A program made the translations under genes and the position numbers. A model generated the notes under the pieces. The model saw only the letters and a list, made by a program, of their open reading frames with translations. It ran no database searches and was not told the origin of the DNA. Shown here in pieces: positions 54,996-63,607 of a stretch of DNA of 64,000 bases. The stretch is from Aedes albopictus (taxonomy: Eukaryota > Arthropoda > Insecta > Diptera > Culicidae): the NCBI RefSeq assembly GCF_035046485.1, contig NC_085136.1, positions 300,048,778-300,112,777 on the forward strand, read 5' to 3'. Positions within the stretch are counted from its first letter, which is position 1. Each line of letters begins with the position of its first letter.

Positions 54996-56167
54996 AGCGA
55001 GTGTGAAATTTTGCACGCCAACCTGAATTAAAGGTACAAAATGTTAGCATTGTACTCGCCATCCACCTAATAATTTCACAACACTTCCGACCGAGACTTT
55101 GCCTTCCAGCTGTGGCATGCTGTGGCTTCTGATGAGCACGGAGCCTGTATTCCCGCTGCTGCAAACCACCTTAAAACGAGTAGGCATTAAACACAATATT
55201 ACACACAAGCCACATAGCAGCAGCAACGTGGTCAAGCAAGCAAAAACAAACAATAACGATTTATTCGTAATGATAGGGTAGGTATCAGCGAGAGCAACGC
55301 GAGGTTTGCCGGTTTCACTGTCATCCCGTATGTACCTCAGCCGTAAAGCGTAATCGAAACGCACTGGGCAATGGGCATGGACATCACGACGAGTATTTCT
55401 CTCTTTGTTCTACGTGATCACTGATCACAGGCCTAAATTTTCATTGAAACTTGGCATATTTGCAGCTAAACATTAGTTTAAATTTTTGTCAACGTTATTC
55501 GATTATTGTATTATTAAGTTGATTAATTAACTAGACCAGAACCCTAAAATTCACTCTAACCTGTACATGTCCATTTAACATCCTACATAATGTTTAAATC
55601 AGTACCTTTACCCTACAGAAGAAGGTATGCATGCCGAATTTAAGATTATCACACATAAAGTTGCTGAACAGTTGAAGCTTTCGATTGTATGCAACGCTTT
55701 ATCTATATTTCTTGGTTGCTTTAATCGGCCATCTGTGCGTTCGAGATTGAACTAATGACACTCTCATAAATTATTATTCACTAGTTGTTTCGTTATTTTA
55801 TAAATGTTTTCATTATATGTACGGCTATCGTAAAATGATTAGTCATAAACTTGATCTTTTTTTTATTTTTAAGAAGAAAATGACTTCACAACTTCTTAAA
55901 GTAAATAGCTTCGAAGACTACTACTGAACTTAATTTGATATATGAAACTTGTCATTTTCTAAATTAGGTAGACTCAGTTGCTGAGTAGAAATAGATTTAG
56001 GTATGCTTTTAACGAAACTTATTTTATCGTTCAGTCGTTCTGTTGCATACATCACAGCGGGAGATTGGAAGCTACACATTTAATTGGATCCGAAATATTT
56101 TTGGCATAAATTTGATGATAAAATATGTTTTTCTATCAAAATACTTACGTTCAGTCCTGAGCACCCA
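54996..56167. other. Unassigned AT-rich stretch
   Basis: The minus-strand frame of 106 codons at 55044-55364 contains a hydrophobic run (LLFVFACLTTLLLLCGLCVI) that could span a membrane. It has no homology signal I recognise and overlaps a plus-strand frame, so it is not called. 55430-56160 is AT-rich without visible repeats. Confidence 0.3.
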
Positions 56168-56546
56168 CACGGAACCGCCAAACTACCCAAAATTGAGTTC
56201 TTTTGACGCAATCCCATAGTTCCGCCCTATAAGCCAAAATTGAGTAAATCGATTAAACTCACACTAGGTAAATTGCGTTTACTTCCAGCAAAAAATATAC
56301 TTAAGAGTAGGTAAATTCAACCCAAGACCCCCCCTCATTCAACCCAAATTTGAGTGTACCTACATTTACTCAAAATTGGCTTATTGGGCTCAAGGACCCC
56401 CATTGGGTAGATGCATCTCTGTTTGTTTTTGACAACATCGGTGGGGGAAAGAGGGAAAACAACCTAATTTTGGGTAACTAGTTTATTCGATATACTCAGC
56501 TTTGAGTAAAATCGACCCAAAAATTAGGTAGTTTGATTTCTCCGTT
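56168..56546. mobile_element. MITE with repeated ACCCAAAATTGAGT words
   Basis: The outer ends (ACGGAACCGCCAAACTACC at left, ACGGAGAAATCAAACTACC as complement at right) form imperfect inverted repeats. The word CCAAAATTGAGTAAA or its complement occurs about six times across ~370 bp. Target duplication is not clear. Non-coding. Confidence 0.65.
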
Positions 56547-56568
56547 CATGGTGGATGATTGATTTGTC

Positions 56569-56605
56569 TTTATTAAAGAGACTTTCAGCCCTTGGCTGCC
56601 ACGCA
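56569..56605 (-). mobile_element. SINE 3' tail fragment, minus strand
   Basis: The complement reads CAGCCAAGGGCTGAAAGTCT followed by CTTTAATAAAG. It matches the 3' end seen at 8190-8220 and 16540-16570. Only the tail is recognisable. Confidence 0.55.
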
Positions 56606-57687
56606 TGGTGGTGCAGAGGGCCGAGTTGAAAGATTTCCATCCTGGGCGATTGCCCGTCATTGCACAGTAGACTGTCCCAAAAAAAATCGATGTTCGAAAA
56701 GTCAAGGTGCTCAACCCTTAAATGAAAGATATGCATATTTGAAGCATTTTTGTAGAACATTTCGATTTTCTAAAAAATCGTTTAGAGGTTCCGCCAGCGC
56801 GGTTTTTGAAAAATTACCCTTTTTCATGAAAATTATCAAAAAAATGTTTTTTTTTCGTAATATTTTTTTCATCTTCTGAATTTTTTAACATTTTTCTATT
56901 TTTCTATGGACCTATAGGCATTCTTGATGGGTATTAGTTTTTTAAACAATGTGTTTATATTGACGGCAGAACTTTTTTTGTGCTGATAAAAAGTCAATGT
57001 TTCAAGCATTTTTCTTCAAAATTTGCTAAAAAAAATACATGTACTATTTTTTATTTTCAACCATGGAAATTTCATCTGATAGTACTAGTCATATGCGTCA
57101 TTTCTCTAAAAAAAGATTTGAAATATCTTGTCTAGAAGCTGAGATATTACGCTTTTAGTGAATGGACAATTTTTTTTTTTCAAATATATGCAAAACTTTG
57201 TATGTTGGTCTTTGTGCCACCCTAATATATGTATATTAATTAAGGTTAGGCTTAACCCTTTATAAGGCCGAGAGAACCAGGCACGGAATCCACTCGTTCT
57301 ACATTGGAATATAAAGTACATGTGGTGTAATGAACAAAAACGTTTTTATTTTCAAAAAATTCGATGGTCGATTTTGTATGAAAAAAAATGGTCTAAATTC
57401 CAACTTTTTGTCAACAAAGTTTAAAATGTTGTTATTTTGTGATGCGTTTATCAATCATGCTGATTTTTGACAGGTTATTGCCCTAAAATTCATGAGTTAC
57501 TTGTGTGGATTAGAACTCGATTGGTCAATTATTTAGGACGATATGGCAATTTTAGTACATGCCCATTTATTATACACCTAAACCTTGTTTTACGTCCACT
57601 ATTGGCTTAGCGAAAAAAAATTTCTACCGACAAAATAATGATCAAAATACACATTTTTATATTTTTGTACACTTCTCCTAATCACAA

Positions 57688-59285
57688 CCCAACTAACATT
57701 TTCAGCGCTATAAGCTTCAGTCATTTGCTTTCTGTTGTGTAACCATCGAGTAAGAGCAGTCAACGCTGAATAAAAGGAAAGCTTAGTCAAATATATATCG
57801 TAAGCTAATACACGACTGCAAAACAAGCATCATACAGCTACCAAACTCGGTTTTCAGAAATTCATTGCTTGTCACCGGGGCTGCCTTTACTCCACCGTAT
57901 TCCAACTCCGGGAGATTTCCCGGAAGATGTGAAAACTTGAACACATCGGATAGGAGTCCCCACTAACAAAACAGCTGCTACTATACAGTACAATTCATTA
58001 TACTGACAAATCCCCAAACCAGCAGCGCTTTAAAGGCCGTTATGCGATTTCATTACGGCTAGAAGCTGTAATAAAGAAACTGTTGGTTCACCAACACGGC
58101 TTGTCGGATATAAACATTATTGTCAAAACAAACTTTAAGCGGGATATATAGCTACTACACAAATTCTTTACAGCTATCCATGTATGTGCTGTGAAATTAT
58201 TTGGGTTGCTTTTCTTCTTCTTCTTCTTCTTCTTGGCGTAACGTCCTCACTGGGACAAAGCCTGCTTCTCAGCTTAGTGTTCAATGAGCACTTCCACAGT
58301 TTTTAACTGAGAGCTTCCTCTGCCAATGACCATTTTGCATGCGTATATCGTGTGGCAGGCACGAACATACTCTATGCCCAAGGAAGTCAAGGAAATTTCC
58401 TTTACGAAAAGATCCTGGACCGACCGGGAATCGAACCCGAACCCTCAGCATGGTCATGCTGAATACCCGTGCGTTTACCGCCTCGGCTATATGGCTATAT
58501 TGGGTTGCTTTTATTGCACTTTAATTCAATGCCGGAAGATTTGCCGGAAGATGTACAAATCGAGTAAGAGTCCCAGCCACTACAACAGCTGCTTTTATAC
58601 AGCAGCGCTTCGTAGCCGTTTAAAGAACACTCTTTCAGCTAGAAGCTGTGAAGAAGAATCTGTTGGCGCAACCACACAGCTTGTTCAATGTAAACATTTA
58701 TTGCGTTTGACGTTTCACAAGCTTTTACAGCAAGATGAAGTTGGGTAAGCTTTCTTGTGGCACAATTATGAAGCCTTGTCTGGAGTAAAACAAAACGGGC
58801 TATTTTCTATGTTATTTATATATAGCAGTGTGGCAGCGAGGACATCATCGGGACCAGTGGATACGGAGATCGGGAGTTCGATTCCAAGTAGCGGCAAGTA
58901 CTTTAATTATTCAATTTTAAAAGTGATAATTTCAGTTCCACATGTATTGCGTCACGGTATCCATAACATAATTATATTTAATCGTTTAATTTGGGGATGC
59001 CGTAAAACTATTATTTAACAATTGCGAAAAGGCTGAAAAAGCGCCTTCTCAAGATGTTATTCAGTTAGTGGTTACATAGGAGCCGAGAAAAAAGCTATGA
59101 CTAGGTGGCATAGAAGCTGATCGCACAGCATGTACAAGCTGATTAAGTTCGCCAGATTCATTGGTATAGGGCTTGCATAGAAGCTTCCGTCCATATGTAC
59201 AACACAGTAACTCAGCATCAAGTCGTATTAAGGACGCTTTGTTGACGTTTACATTCACAATAAATGTTAGTTGGGAAAGATGTTT
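57688..59285. mobile_element. 1.6-kb element with CCCAACTAACATTT termini
   Basis: CCCAACTAACATTT at the left mirrors the right end. The terminal sequence resembles the CCCAGTAAACATTTT of the 43643 element, so they may be one family. Inside are two diverged direct repeats (57892-58140 and 58520-58735). Both contain GGAAGATGT, an AACAGCTGCT-TATACAG-type word, AGCAGCGCTT and AGAAGCTGT, and they enclose a SINE. A 140-codon frame at 58326-58748 translates through the SINE and is not called. Confidence 0.7.
58214..58499 (-). mobile_element. Full-length tRNA-derived SINE, minus strand
   Basis: On the plus strand a CTT run starts at 58214, followed by GGCGTAACGTCCTCACTGGG. The complement of box B (GGGAATCGAACCC) lies near 58430. 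It is flanked by an exact 13-bp direct repeat, TTGGGTTGCTTTT, at 58201-58213 and 58500-58512. It is the same family and length as 30796-31081. Here the triplet tail is still clean, whereas there it has become a GA run. Confidence 0.92.
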
Positions 59286-59754
59286 TAAGAAATAAATAAC
59301 TGTTGAGTTTGCTCATTGTCTTAGCGGTAGAATTTTTTGTCACTTAGCCAAGCATGGACGTTAAAAAAGGACGAGGTGTAGTACATTTTTTCAAAAGGCT
59401 GAGTTTCTAAAAGTAATGAAGCAATCAAGTTGAAATTTTGTCCACAAGTAAACGGAACATGCGCCTTTCATTCCCCATCATTCGATTTTCAATTCGCTCA
59501 CCATAACAGAATTTCGAGCTTATAAACCTTCATGCACTCAAAAATGGCAGTTTTTGGAGAGACATTTTGTTCTAAAAAAGCCCATTCATATTTGTTATGG
59601 CTCAAAAAAATCATGAGTGTTCACAAAGGCCTAATGTGTCCATCAGTTAAACAGAAGTTGTAAAAATTTTCTAAGCGAACGGAAAAAAAAATATGTGTAT
59701 AAGGTGGCAATATAGTTGTCACTGCCTTATAAAGGGTTAAAATAAAAGCTTTAC

Positions 59755-59960
59755 TTGTTAGGTGGTTCAAACATGGATTGTTTTATATTCTGGGATGGTT
59801 GGCAGTAGATTCATGAAAGGCTTTTATGTGAATAACTACAACATCGACGGGTGTCGTGATTACTGGGTACGACGTATTAAGTTCGAAATTATTTCCCCGA
59901 CTACTGCGCCCTTTTTTGTTATGTAGGAATAATCATTCCATTCAGTGGTTACATAATGAC
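59755..59960 (+). pseudogene. Deleted left-arm copy of the 151-codon open frame
   Basis: The plus strand encodes TWIVLYSGMVGSRFMKGFYV and NIDGCRDYWVR, nearly identical to the right-arm frame at 60884-61339. It then jumps over ~280 bp and resumes with the IIIPF end region (GGAATAATCATTCCATTC near 59927). The start codon position reads GTG. It is therefore a broken inverted duplicate. Confidence 0.75.
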
Positions 59961-60107
59961 GGCGAAATCAATATAAAAAAATAATATAAATTAAGTTAAA
60001 ATTGATGTTAAATAAATTTATAATATTAAACACAACATTTAGCTTTTGTGGAAGTACTTAGTTTTCTGATGTTTAAACATTGATTCCTCAATGCTTCAAG
60101 ATCTCAA

Positions 60108-60375
60108 ATTTTCACGTGAAACTACAAATATGCTGAGTTTTGTGTATACAAAGTACAAATAATTTCTGATCACAAGTTTGGGCGTGACAAGGCAACCAAA
60201 ATATGAAGAATTGATCGGACGCGGCAGCCCTTTCATTTGCACGTGTGTTACTGTCCGATCAGTTTTGTACATTTTAGTTGCCTTGCAGCGCCAAGATATG
60301 TGATCAGAAACGTTTTGTATTTCTCATACGCGAAATTCAGCATTATTTGTAGTTTGTGTCAAAATTTGAACTCAT
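60108..60375. repeat. Inverted repeat, ~130-bp arms
   Basis: 60108-60235 and 60240-60375 mirror each other through ACTACAAATA-GCTGA, CAAAA-GT, TCTGATCACA, CAAGGCAACCAAAAT and TGATCGGAC-type words. The loop is a few tens of bases around GCAGCCCTTTCATTTGC. It lies between the two arms of the giant palindrome and may be its centre or a separate small foldback. Confidence 0.6.
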
Positions 60376-60883
60376 TTCATTGAAAAAAATAAAGTTACAG
60401 CATCTCAAAGTTGGCAATTTTGTATGAAAAACGGCGTTTGTCCAATCAATTATGCACCACAATGCCGAGTTTCATATGAAATCGTCCAATTCGAAAATTG
60501 TGCCTTTACCTTGTCACTTACTGATGCATTGATTTGTCTGAAGTTTTGCTTTTTGATAGAGCTTAAGAATTGAATTTACAAAACTGTGGAAAGTTCTGGC
60601 CTTCCTAAGTCGTGATTTGAATGTGATTACAAGACCTAGTCGAAAATTTAACGGAGAAACAGCATTTTTTACAATTTACACATTTTTTTTTTGAATTTAA
60701 ATGCATACATATTCCTCCCATACTGTTTGCATTCTAAATTTGTGTTGAAATTGAAAAAAAAGAGTTGATTCTACCTGCAATGTTTAAGATGAAAAATTCA
60801 CTTATTTCCACGAAAACTAAATTGGGTCTATTATAAAAAAAAACATTTAGAATCTATCTTGACTTTATTAGGTTTTTTATTGA

Positions 60884-61339
60884 TTACATCACCATTACGT
60901 AATCTCTGAATGGAATGATTATTCCACAGAAAACAGACATGCAGGCTAGAACAAATTTCATCCAGAAAGTTGAGTAAGGATTTGAATCTTGACTTGAGTA
61001 AGGTTGCAAACCAATACACGATGAAAACACTAACGCCGCCAAACACCATATTGCCACAGTCAGTGGTGAATTGAAACATTTCAAGTGGTGAATTAAATTA
61101 GTATGAGAAATTAACCGATTGCAGCACCACGGTATTGCCACTTGTGTTGCCGATTTCAAATGGCCGTTAAATTCCTTACACAGTTTTGGAACTGGACTTG
61201 GATGTCTGTTCTCTGTGATTATTCCTACTCGCACCCAGTAATCACGACACCCGTCAATGTTGTAGTATTTCACATAAAAGCTTTTCATGAATCTACTGCC
61301 AACCATCCCAGAATATAAAACAATCCATGTTAGAACCAT
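60884..61339 (-). CDS. Unknown 151-residue protein, two hydrophobic segments
   Basis: I do not recognise this protein. The open frame starts ATG at 61339. The first ~40 residues (SGMVGSRFMKSFYVKYYNID) precede a polar middle (ENRHPSPVPKLCKEFNGHLK) with several cysteines. Two hydrophobic stretches follow: LTVAIWCLAALVFSSCIGLQ (residues ~92-111) and FVLACMSVFCGIIIPF (residues ~128-143), possible membrane segments. The stop is followed after two bases by AATAAA, and a second AATAAA follows ten bases later. 456 open bases in AT-rich DNA is more than expected by chance. It sits in the right arm of the giant palindrome; the left-arm copy at 59755 is deleted. It could be a captured host exon, a transposon gene or a chance frame. 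Confidence 0.4.
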   Translation of the reverse strand: MVLTWIVLYSGMVGSRFMKSFYVKYYNIDGCRDYWVRVGIITENRHPSPVPKLCKEFNGHLKSATQVAIPWCCNRLISHTNLIHHLKCFNSPLTVAIWCLAALVFSSCIGLQPYSSQDSNPYSTFWMKFVLACMSVFCGIIIPFRDYVMVM

Positions 61340-61528
61340 TCAACAAGTAAAGCTTTTATTTGAAGCCTAACATTTATTAGTATACATACATTAGGGTGGC
61401 ACAAAGACCAACTTACAAAGATTTGCAAATATTTGAAAAATTGTTCATTCACTAAAAGCGTAATATCTCAGCTTCTAGACAAGATATTTTAAATCTTTTT
61501 TAGAGAAATGACGCATAGGTATGACTAG

Positions 61529-62098
61529 AGTTAATAAACATATTGGCGAAATGCAACAAACTTGCAACCATCATACGGACCAGACACCAGCATCCAGAAA
61601 ATCTCAGCATTGATATCGAGACCACCATCGTCGAGCATTATGAATCGCCGCATTTGATAAACAATCCCACGGAGGACCATACGCAGTGCATCAGAGTGCA
61701 GATAAAATAATCAAAGATCATCATCTTTTAGTTTCACCAAACAGATATCGATCCCACGCTCACAGATTATAAATACCGTTAGGCTAAGATCATTTGTCAG
61801 TTCCTTCAGAAGATTGAATAAAGACGGAGCACAAGCTCCTAAGAAATATTTTTTTAAGAATCTCTTAACGTTGAACTTTTCGTCATTGAAATCATCGTCA
61901 TCATCAAACATTTGAAAGCAGTTTTTTCGTTCAAAACAAAAGTTTTTGCTATGAAAATATATTCACTGTACTCCACATGAGGAATATAATGCAGTGAATA
62001 TATTTTCATGATCCTTGTTTTGATTTGCAGCGAGAAAACTGCTTTTTATTTTTCGAAAAATGATGACGGATGCTTGAGCCTTAAGTGAGAAAAATTAC
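61529..62098 (+). mobile_element. 5' LTR of an errantivirus-like retrotransposon
   Basis: The left boundary is fixed because the giant palindrome's right arm stops after GACTAG and AGTTAATAAACA begins. The right end AAATTAC(T) is followed at once by the primer site. AGTTA...TTACT-type ends are typical of gypsy-group errantiviruses (family knowledge). The inferred length is ~570 bp. An 18-bp perfect hairpin lies at 61951-62009. The 66-codon minus frame at 61711-61911 is incidental. The 3' LTR is outside the window, so identity of the two LTRs cannot be tested. Confidence 0.75.
61951..62009. repeat. Perfect 18-bp hairpin inside the LTR
   Basis: ATGAAAATATATTCACTG (61951-61968) pairs exactly with 61992-62009 around a 23-base loop. 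In an LTR such a structure could lie in the U3/R region and affect transcript folding or termination. The role is speculative. Confidence 0.85.
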
Positions 62099-62116
62099 TG
62101 GCGCCCGAATAGGGAC
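62099..62116 (+). promoter_or_regulatory. tRNA-Lys-type primer binding site
   Basis: TGGCGCCCGAATAGGGAC is the complement of the 3' end of tRNA-Lys (anticodon UUU) with one difference (A-T-A in place of A-C-A). It starts directly at the LTR edge, where minus-strand DNA synthesis is primed. Lys-type primers are used by gypsy-group elements. Confidence 0.85.
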
Positions 62117-62743
62117 CAGGAGTCAAAGTGCAAGTATCAAGTGAAGTGTTTAAAGTGCCACGAGATCAAACTTAGCTGATTCACAGCGTTAGAGCCCCGT
62201 GAACGCTAAGTTGCGTAGAACAACGCACCAGGAAGTGTGAACCGTTAGAAGTATCACATTCCTGCGCTTCATTTGAGAACATCACCCGGATCGCAGCTAG
62301 CAGCCGCACGGACAACGCGCCACCAGTAGCTGGAGCAGCTGACAACTCGCTCTCTGTGAAAAGGACCAACGCGACCGTGCCGAGAAGGGGATAATACACG
62401 ACTTCTGGTGCCGACCCAACGATCTCGACTACACCCGGTAGTGTTGGGAACAATAGGATTCGATAACCGACTGGACAAGCGCCCCCACGGATCCCGCAGT
62501 TTCTTGGTGTCCCCAGGAAATGTCCAGGATTATATTGTAAGTAATACTAATCAAATTTTATTGCAGGTATAGAAAGAAAAAAAGTGTAAAGTGAAAAGTG
62601 TATTATTAAGTAATTCCACTACATAACATCACCGCGTAACGTAATACTAATTGAGTGTGTAGTTATTTAATACGAAGTTCTGAAAACGAATTACAGAGTG
62701 AAAGTTTGTGCGCGCGTGTGTATTTAATAAAGCAGATATCAAA
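62117..62743 (+). promoter_or_regulatory. Retrotransposon untranslated leader
   Basis: About 630 bp of non-coding leader lie between primer site and gag. A consensus splice donor GTAAGT occurs at 62537-62542. In errantiviruses a leader donor can produce spliced env mRNA, but env would lie outside this window, so this is only a possibility. The minus-strand frames at 62181-62478 are incidental. Confidence 0.55.
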
Positions 62744-63607
62744 ATGGAACAAATCGTTGACCAAATACGAGCATTAACAACAAGACTTGCAACTCTTGAG
62801 GCAAGCGCTCAAACTAATCAGGAGGATTATTCCGATCCTCCACTTTATCTCGCACATCCAGACGGAACTCCTGTGAGTCCCGACTCGATCGAAGATATCC
62901 CTGACCTTGTTAAAGGATTGCCAATATTCAATGGCGATCCTAATGAACTGAGCATGTTTCTCCAAGACGCGGAAACGTTGGTGGCTTTGTACACACCGAA
63001 CGCACGAAGCTCCATCGACGATAAAAATAAGTTTTACGTCGTCTGCAAATCTATTCGCCGTAGACCTCGAAATCTAATTCCACTTCTACCCCCGAAGCCA
63101 GTACACTTACAAAGAATCCCAATGAGGCCTAATGTGATCCCTCACATGAACTATTATCCTCCAAGAATGCCATTCAATACAATGCCTCAACAACAACGGA
63201 ACACTCAACATTATCAACTTCCACCTCCTAGACAACCTTTCATACCACCACCACAACCTCCTCAAGTACAAAGAAATCCATTCAGAGCCCCACCTGCACC
63301 AATAGATACAGATGTATCTATGCGTACAGCAAACGTTAACTACTCTAACAGACCGCAGCTTTCTAACCAGCAACGCCCCCCACTAAAACGCCCGCGATTA
63401 TATCATGCTTACACCGAGTCCTACCAAAACCCAGATGTTGAGGACCCTGTCAACGAAAGGACAGATTTTGTTCCGTCCGACGATGAAGAATATTATCCCG
63501 AGCATACTCAAACCTTCGAACGCTATCTCAGAACAGTAGAAGCGCAAGCAGGTCAACAAAATGAAATTCCAGAAGAAGGGGAAGCAGAGTTAAATTTTTT
63601 AGAATGA
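62744..63607 (+). CDS. gag: Gag-like polyprotein of the LTR retrotransposon, probably internally deleted
   Basis: Structural protein that would assemble the particle and bind element RNA. I place the start at 62744, ATG in the context CAAAATGG, not at the in-frame ATG at 62708, because the product then begins with a heptad-like MEQIVDQIRALTTRLATLEA. Residues ~55-100 (GLPIFNGDPNELSMFLQDAE) match the gypsy-group capsid start. After a VCKSIRRR-like word the sequence changes abruptly to a proline- and glutamine-rich segment (PPPRQPFIPPPQPP). It ends in an acidic tail with DDEEYYPEH. At 287 residues it is shorter than typical relatives, and no CCHC knuckle is seen. An in-frame deletion of the capsid core is likely. 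Confidence 0.75.
   Translation: MEQIVDQIRALTTRLATLEASAQTNQEDYSDPPLYLAHPDGTPVSPDSIEDIPDLVKGLPIFNGDPNELSMFLQDAETLVALYTPNARSSIDDKNKFYVVCKSIRRRPRNLIPLLPPKPVHLQRIPMRPNVIPHMNYYPPRMPFNTMPQQQRNTQHYQLPPPRQPFIPPPQPPQVQRNPFRAPPAPIDTDVSMRTANVNYSNRPQLSNQQRPPLKRPRLYHAYTESYQNPDVEDPVNERTDFVPSDDEEYYPEHTQTFERYLRTVEAQAGQQNEIPEEGEAELNFLE
63595..63601 (+). promoter_or_regulatory. -1 ribosomal frameshift heptamer T TTT TTA
   Basis: In the gag frame the codons read AAT TTT TTA GAA TGA, so T TTT TTA has the canonical X XXY YYZ form. It lies one codon before the gag stop (63605-63607). Slipping back one base enters the pol frame, which is open from 63601 to the window end. The two frames also overlap as ATGA at 63604-63607, so re-initiation is an alternative. 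Confidence 0.8.

Larger units (their letters stand above)
57255..59737. mobile_element. 2.5-kb TA-flanked insertion in the left palindrome arm
   Basis: ACCCTTTATAAGGC at the left is mirrored at the right, with TA at 57253-57254 and 59738-59739. The right arm of the palindrome near 61350 shows the undisturbed sequence (GTTAGGCTTCAAATAAAAGC as complement). It contains a further inverted pair (57590-57635 with 59318-59362: CGTCCA-TTGGCT-AG) and the nested element at 57688. Confidence 0.8.
56670..61528. mobile_element. Giant palindromic element, both arms disturbed
   Basis: 57060-57254 is mirrored by 61370-61528: GCGTCATTTCTCTAAAAAAAG, CTTGTCTAGAAGCTGAGATA (first 20 bases each) and GGTCTTTGTGCCACCCTAAT. 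59738-59960 is mirrored by 61235-61368. The left arm carries the 57255-59737 insertion. The right arm is cut by the LTR element at 61529, so its outer ~400 bp lie outside the window. The left end near 56670 (GACTGTCCCAAAAAAAATCG) is approximate. The right arm carries a 151-codon open frame; in the left arm it is deleted. Confidence 0.75.

Noticed and set aside
55044..55364. 106-codon minus-strand frame with a hydrophobic stretch
   Set aside because: Single hydrophobic run only, overlapping frame on the other strand, no homology signal or context.
58326..58748. 140-codon plus-strand open frame
   Set aside because: It reads through the antisense of a SINE and into the internal repeats of a DNA element.
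62708..62743. Upstream in-frame ATG as gag start
   Set aside because: The ATG at 62744 has a better insect start context and begins the coiled-coil-like N terminus; the 12 extra residues show no conservation signal.
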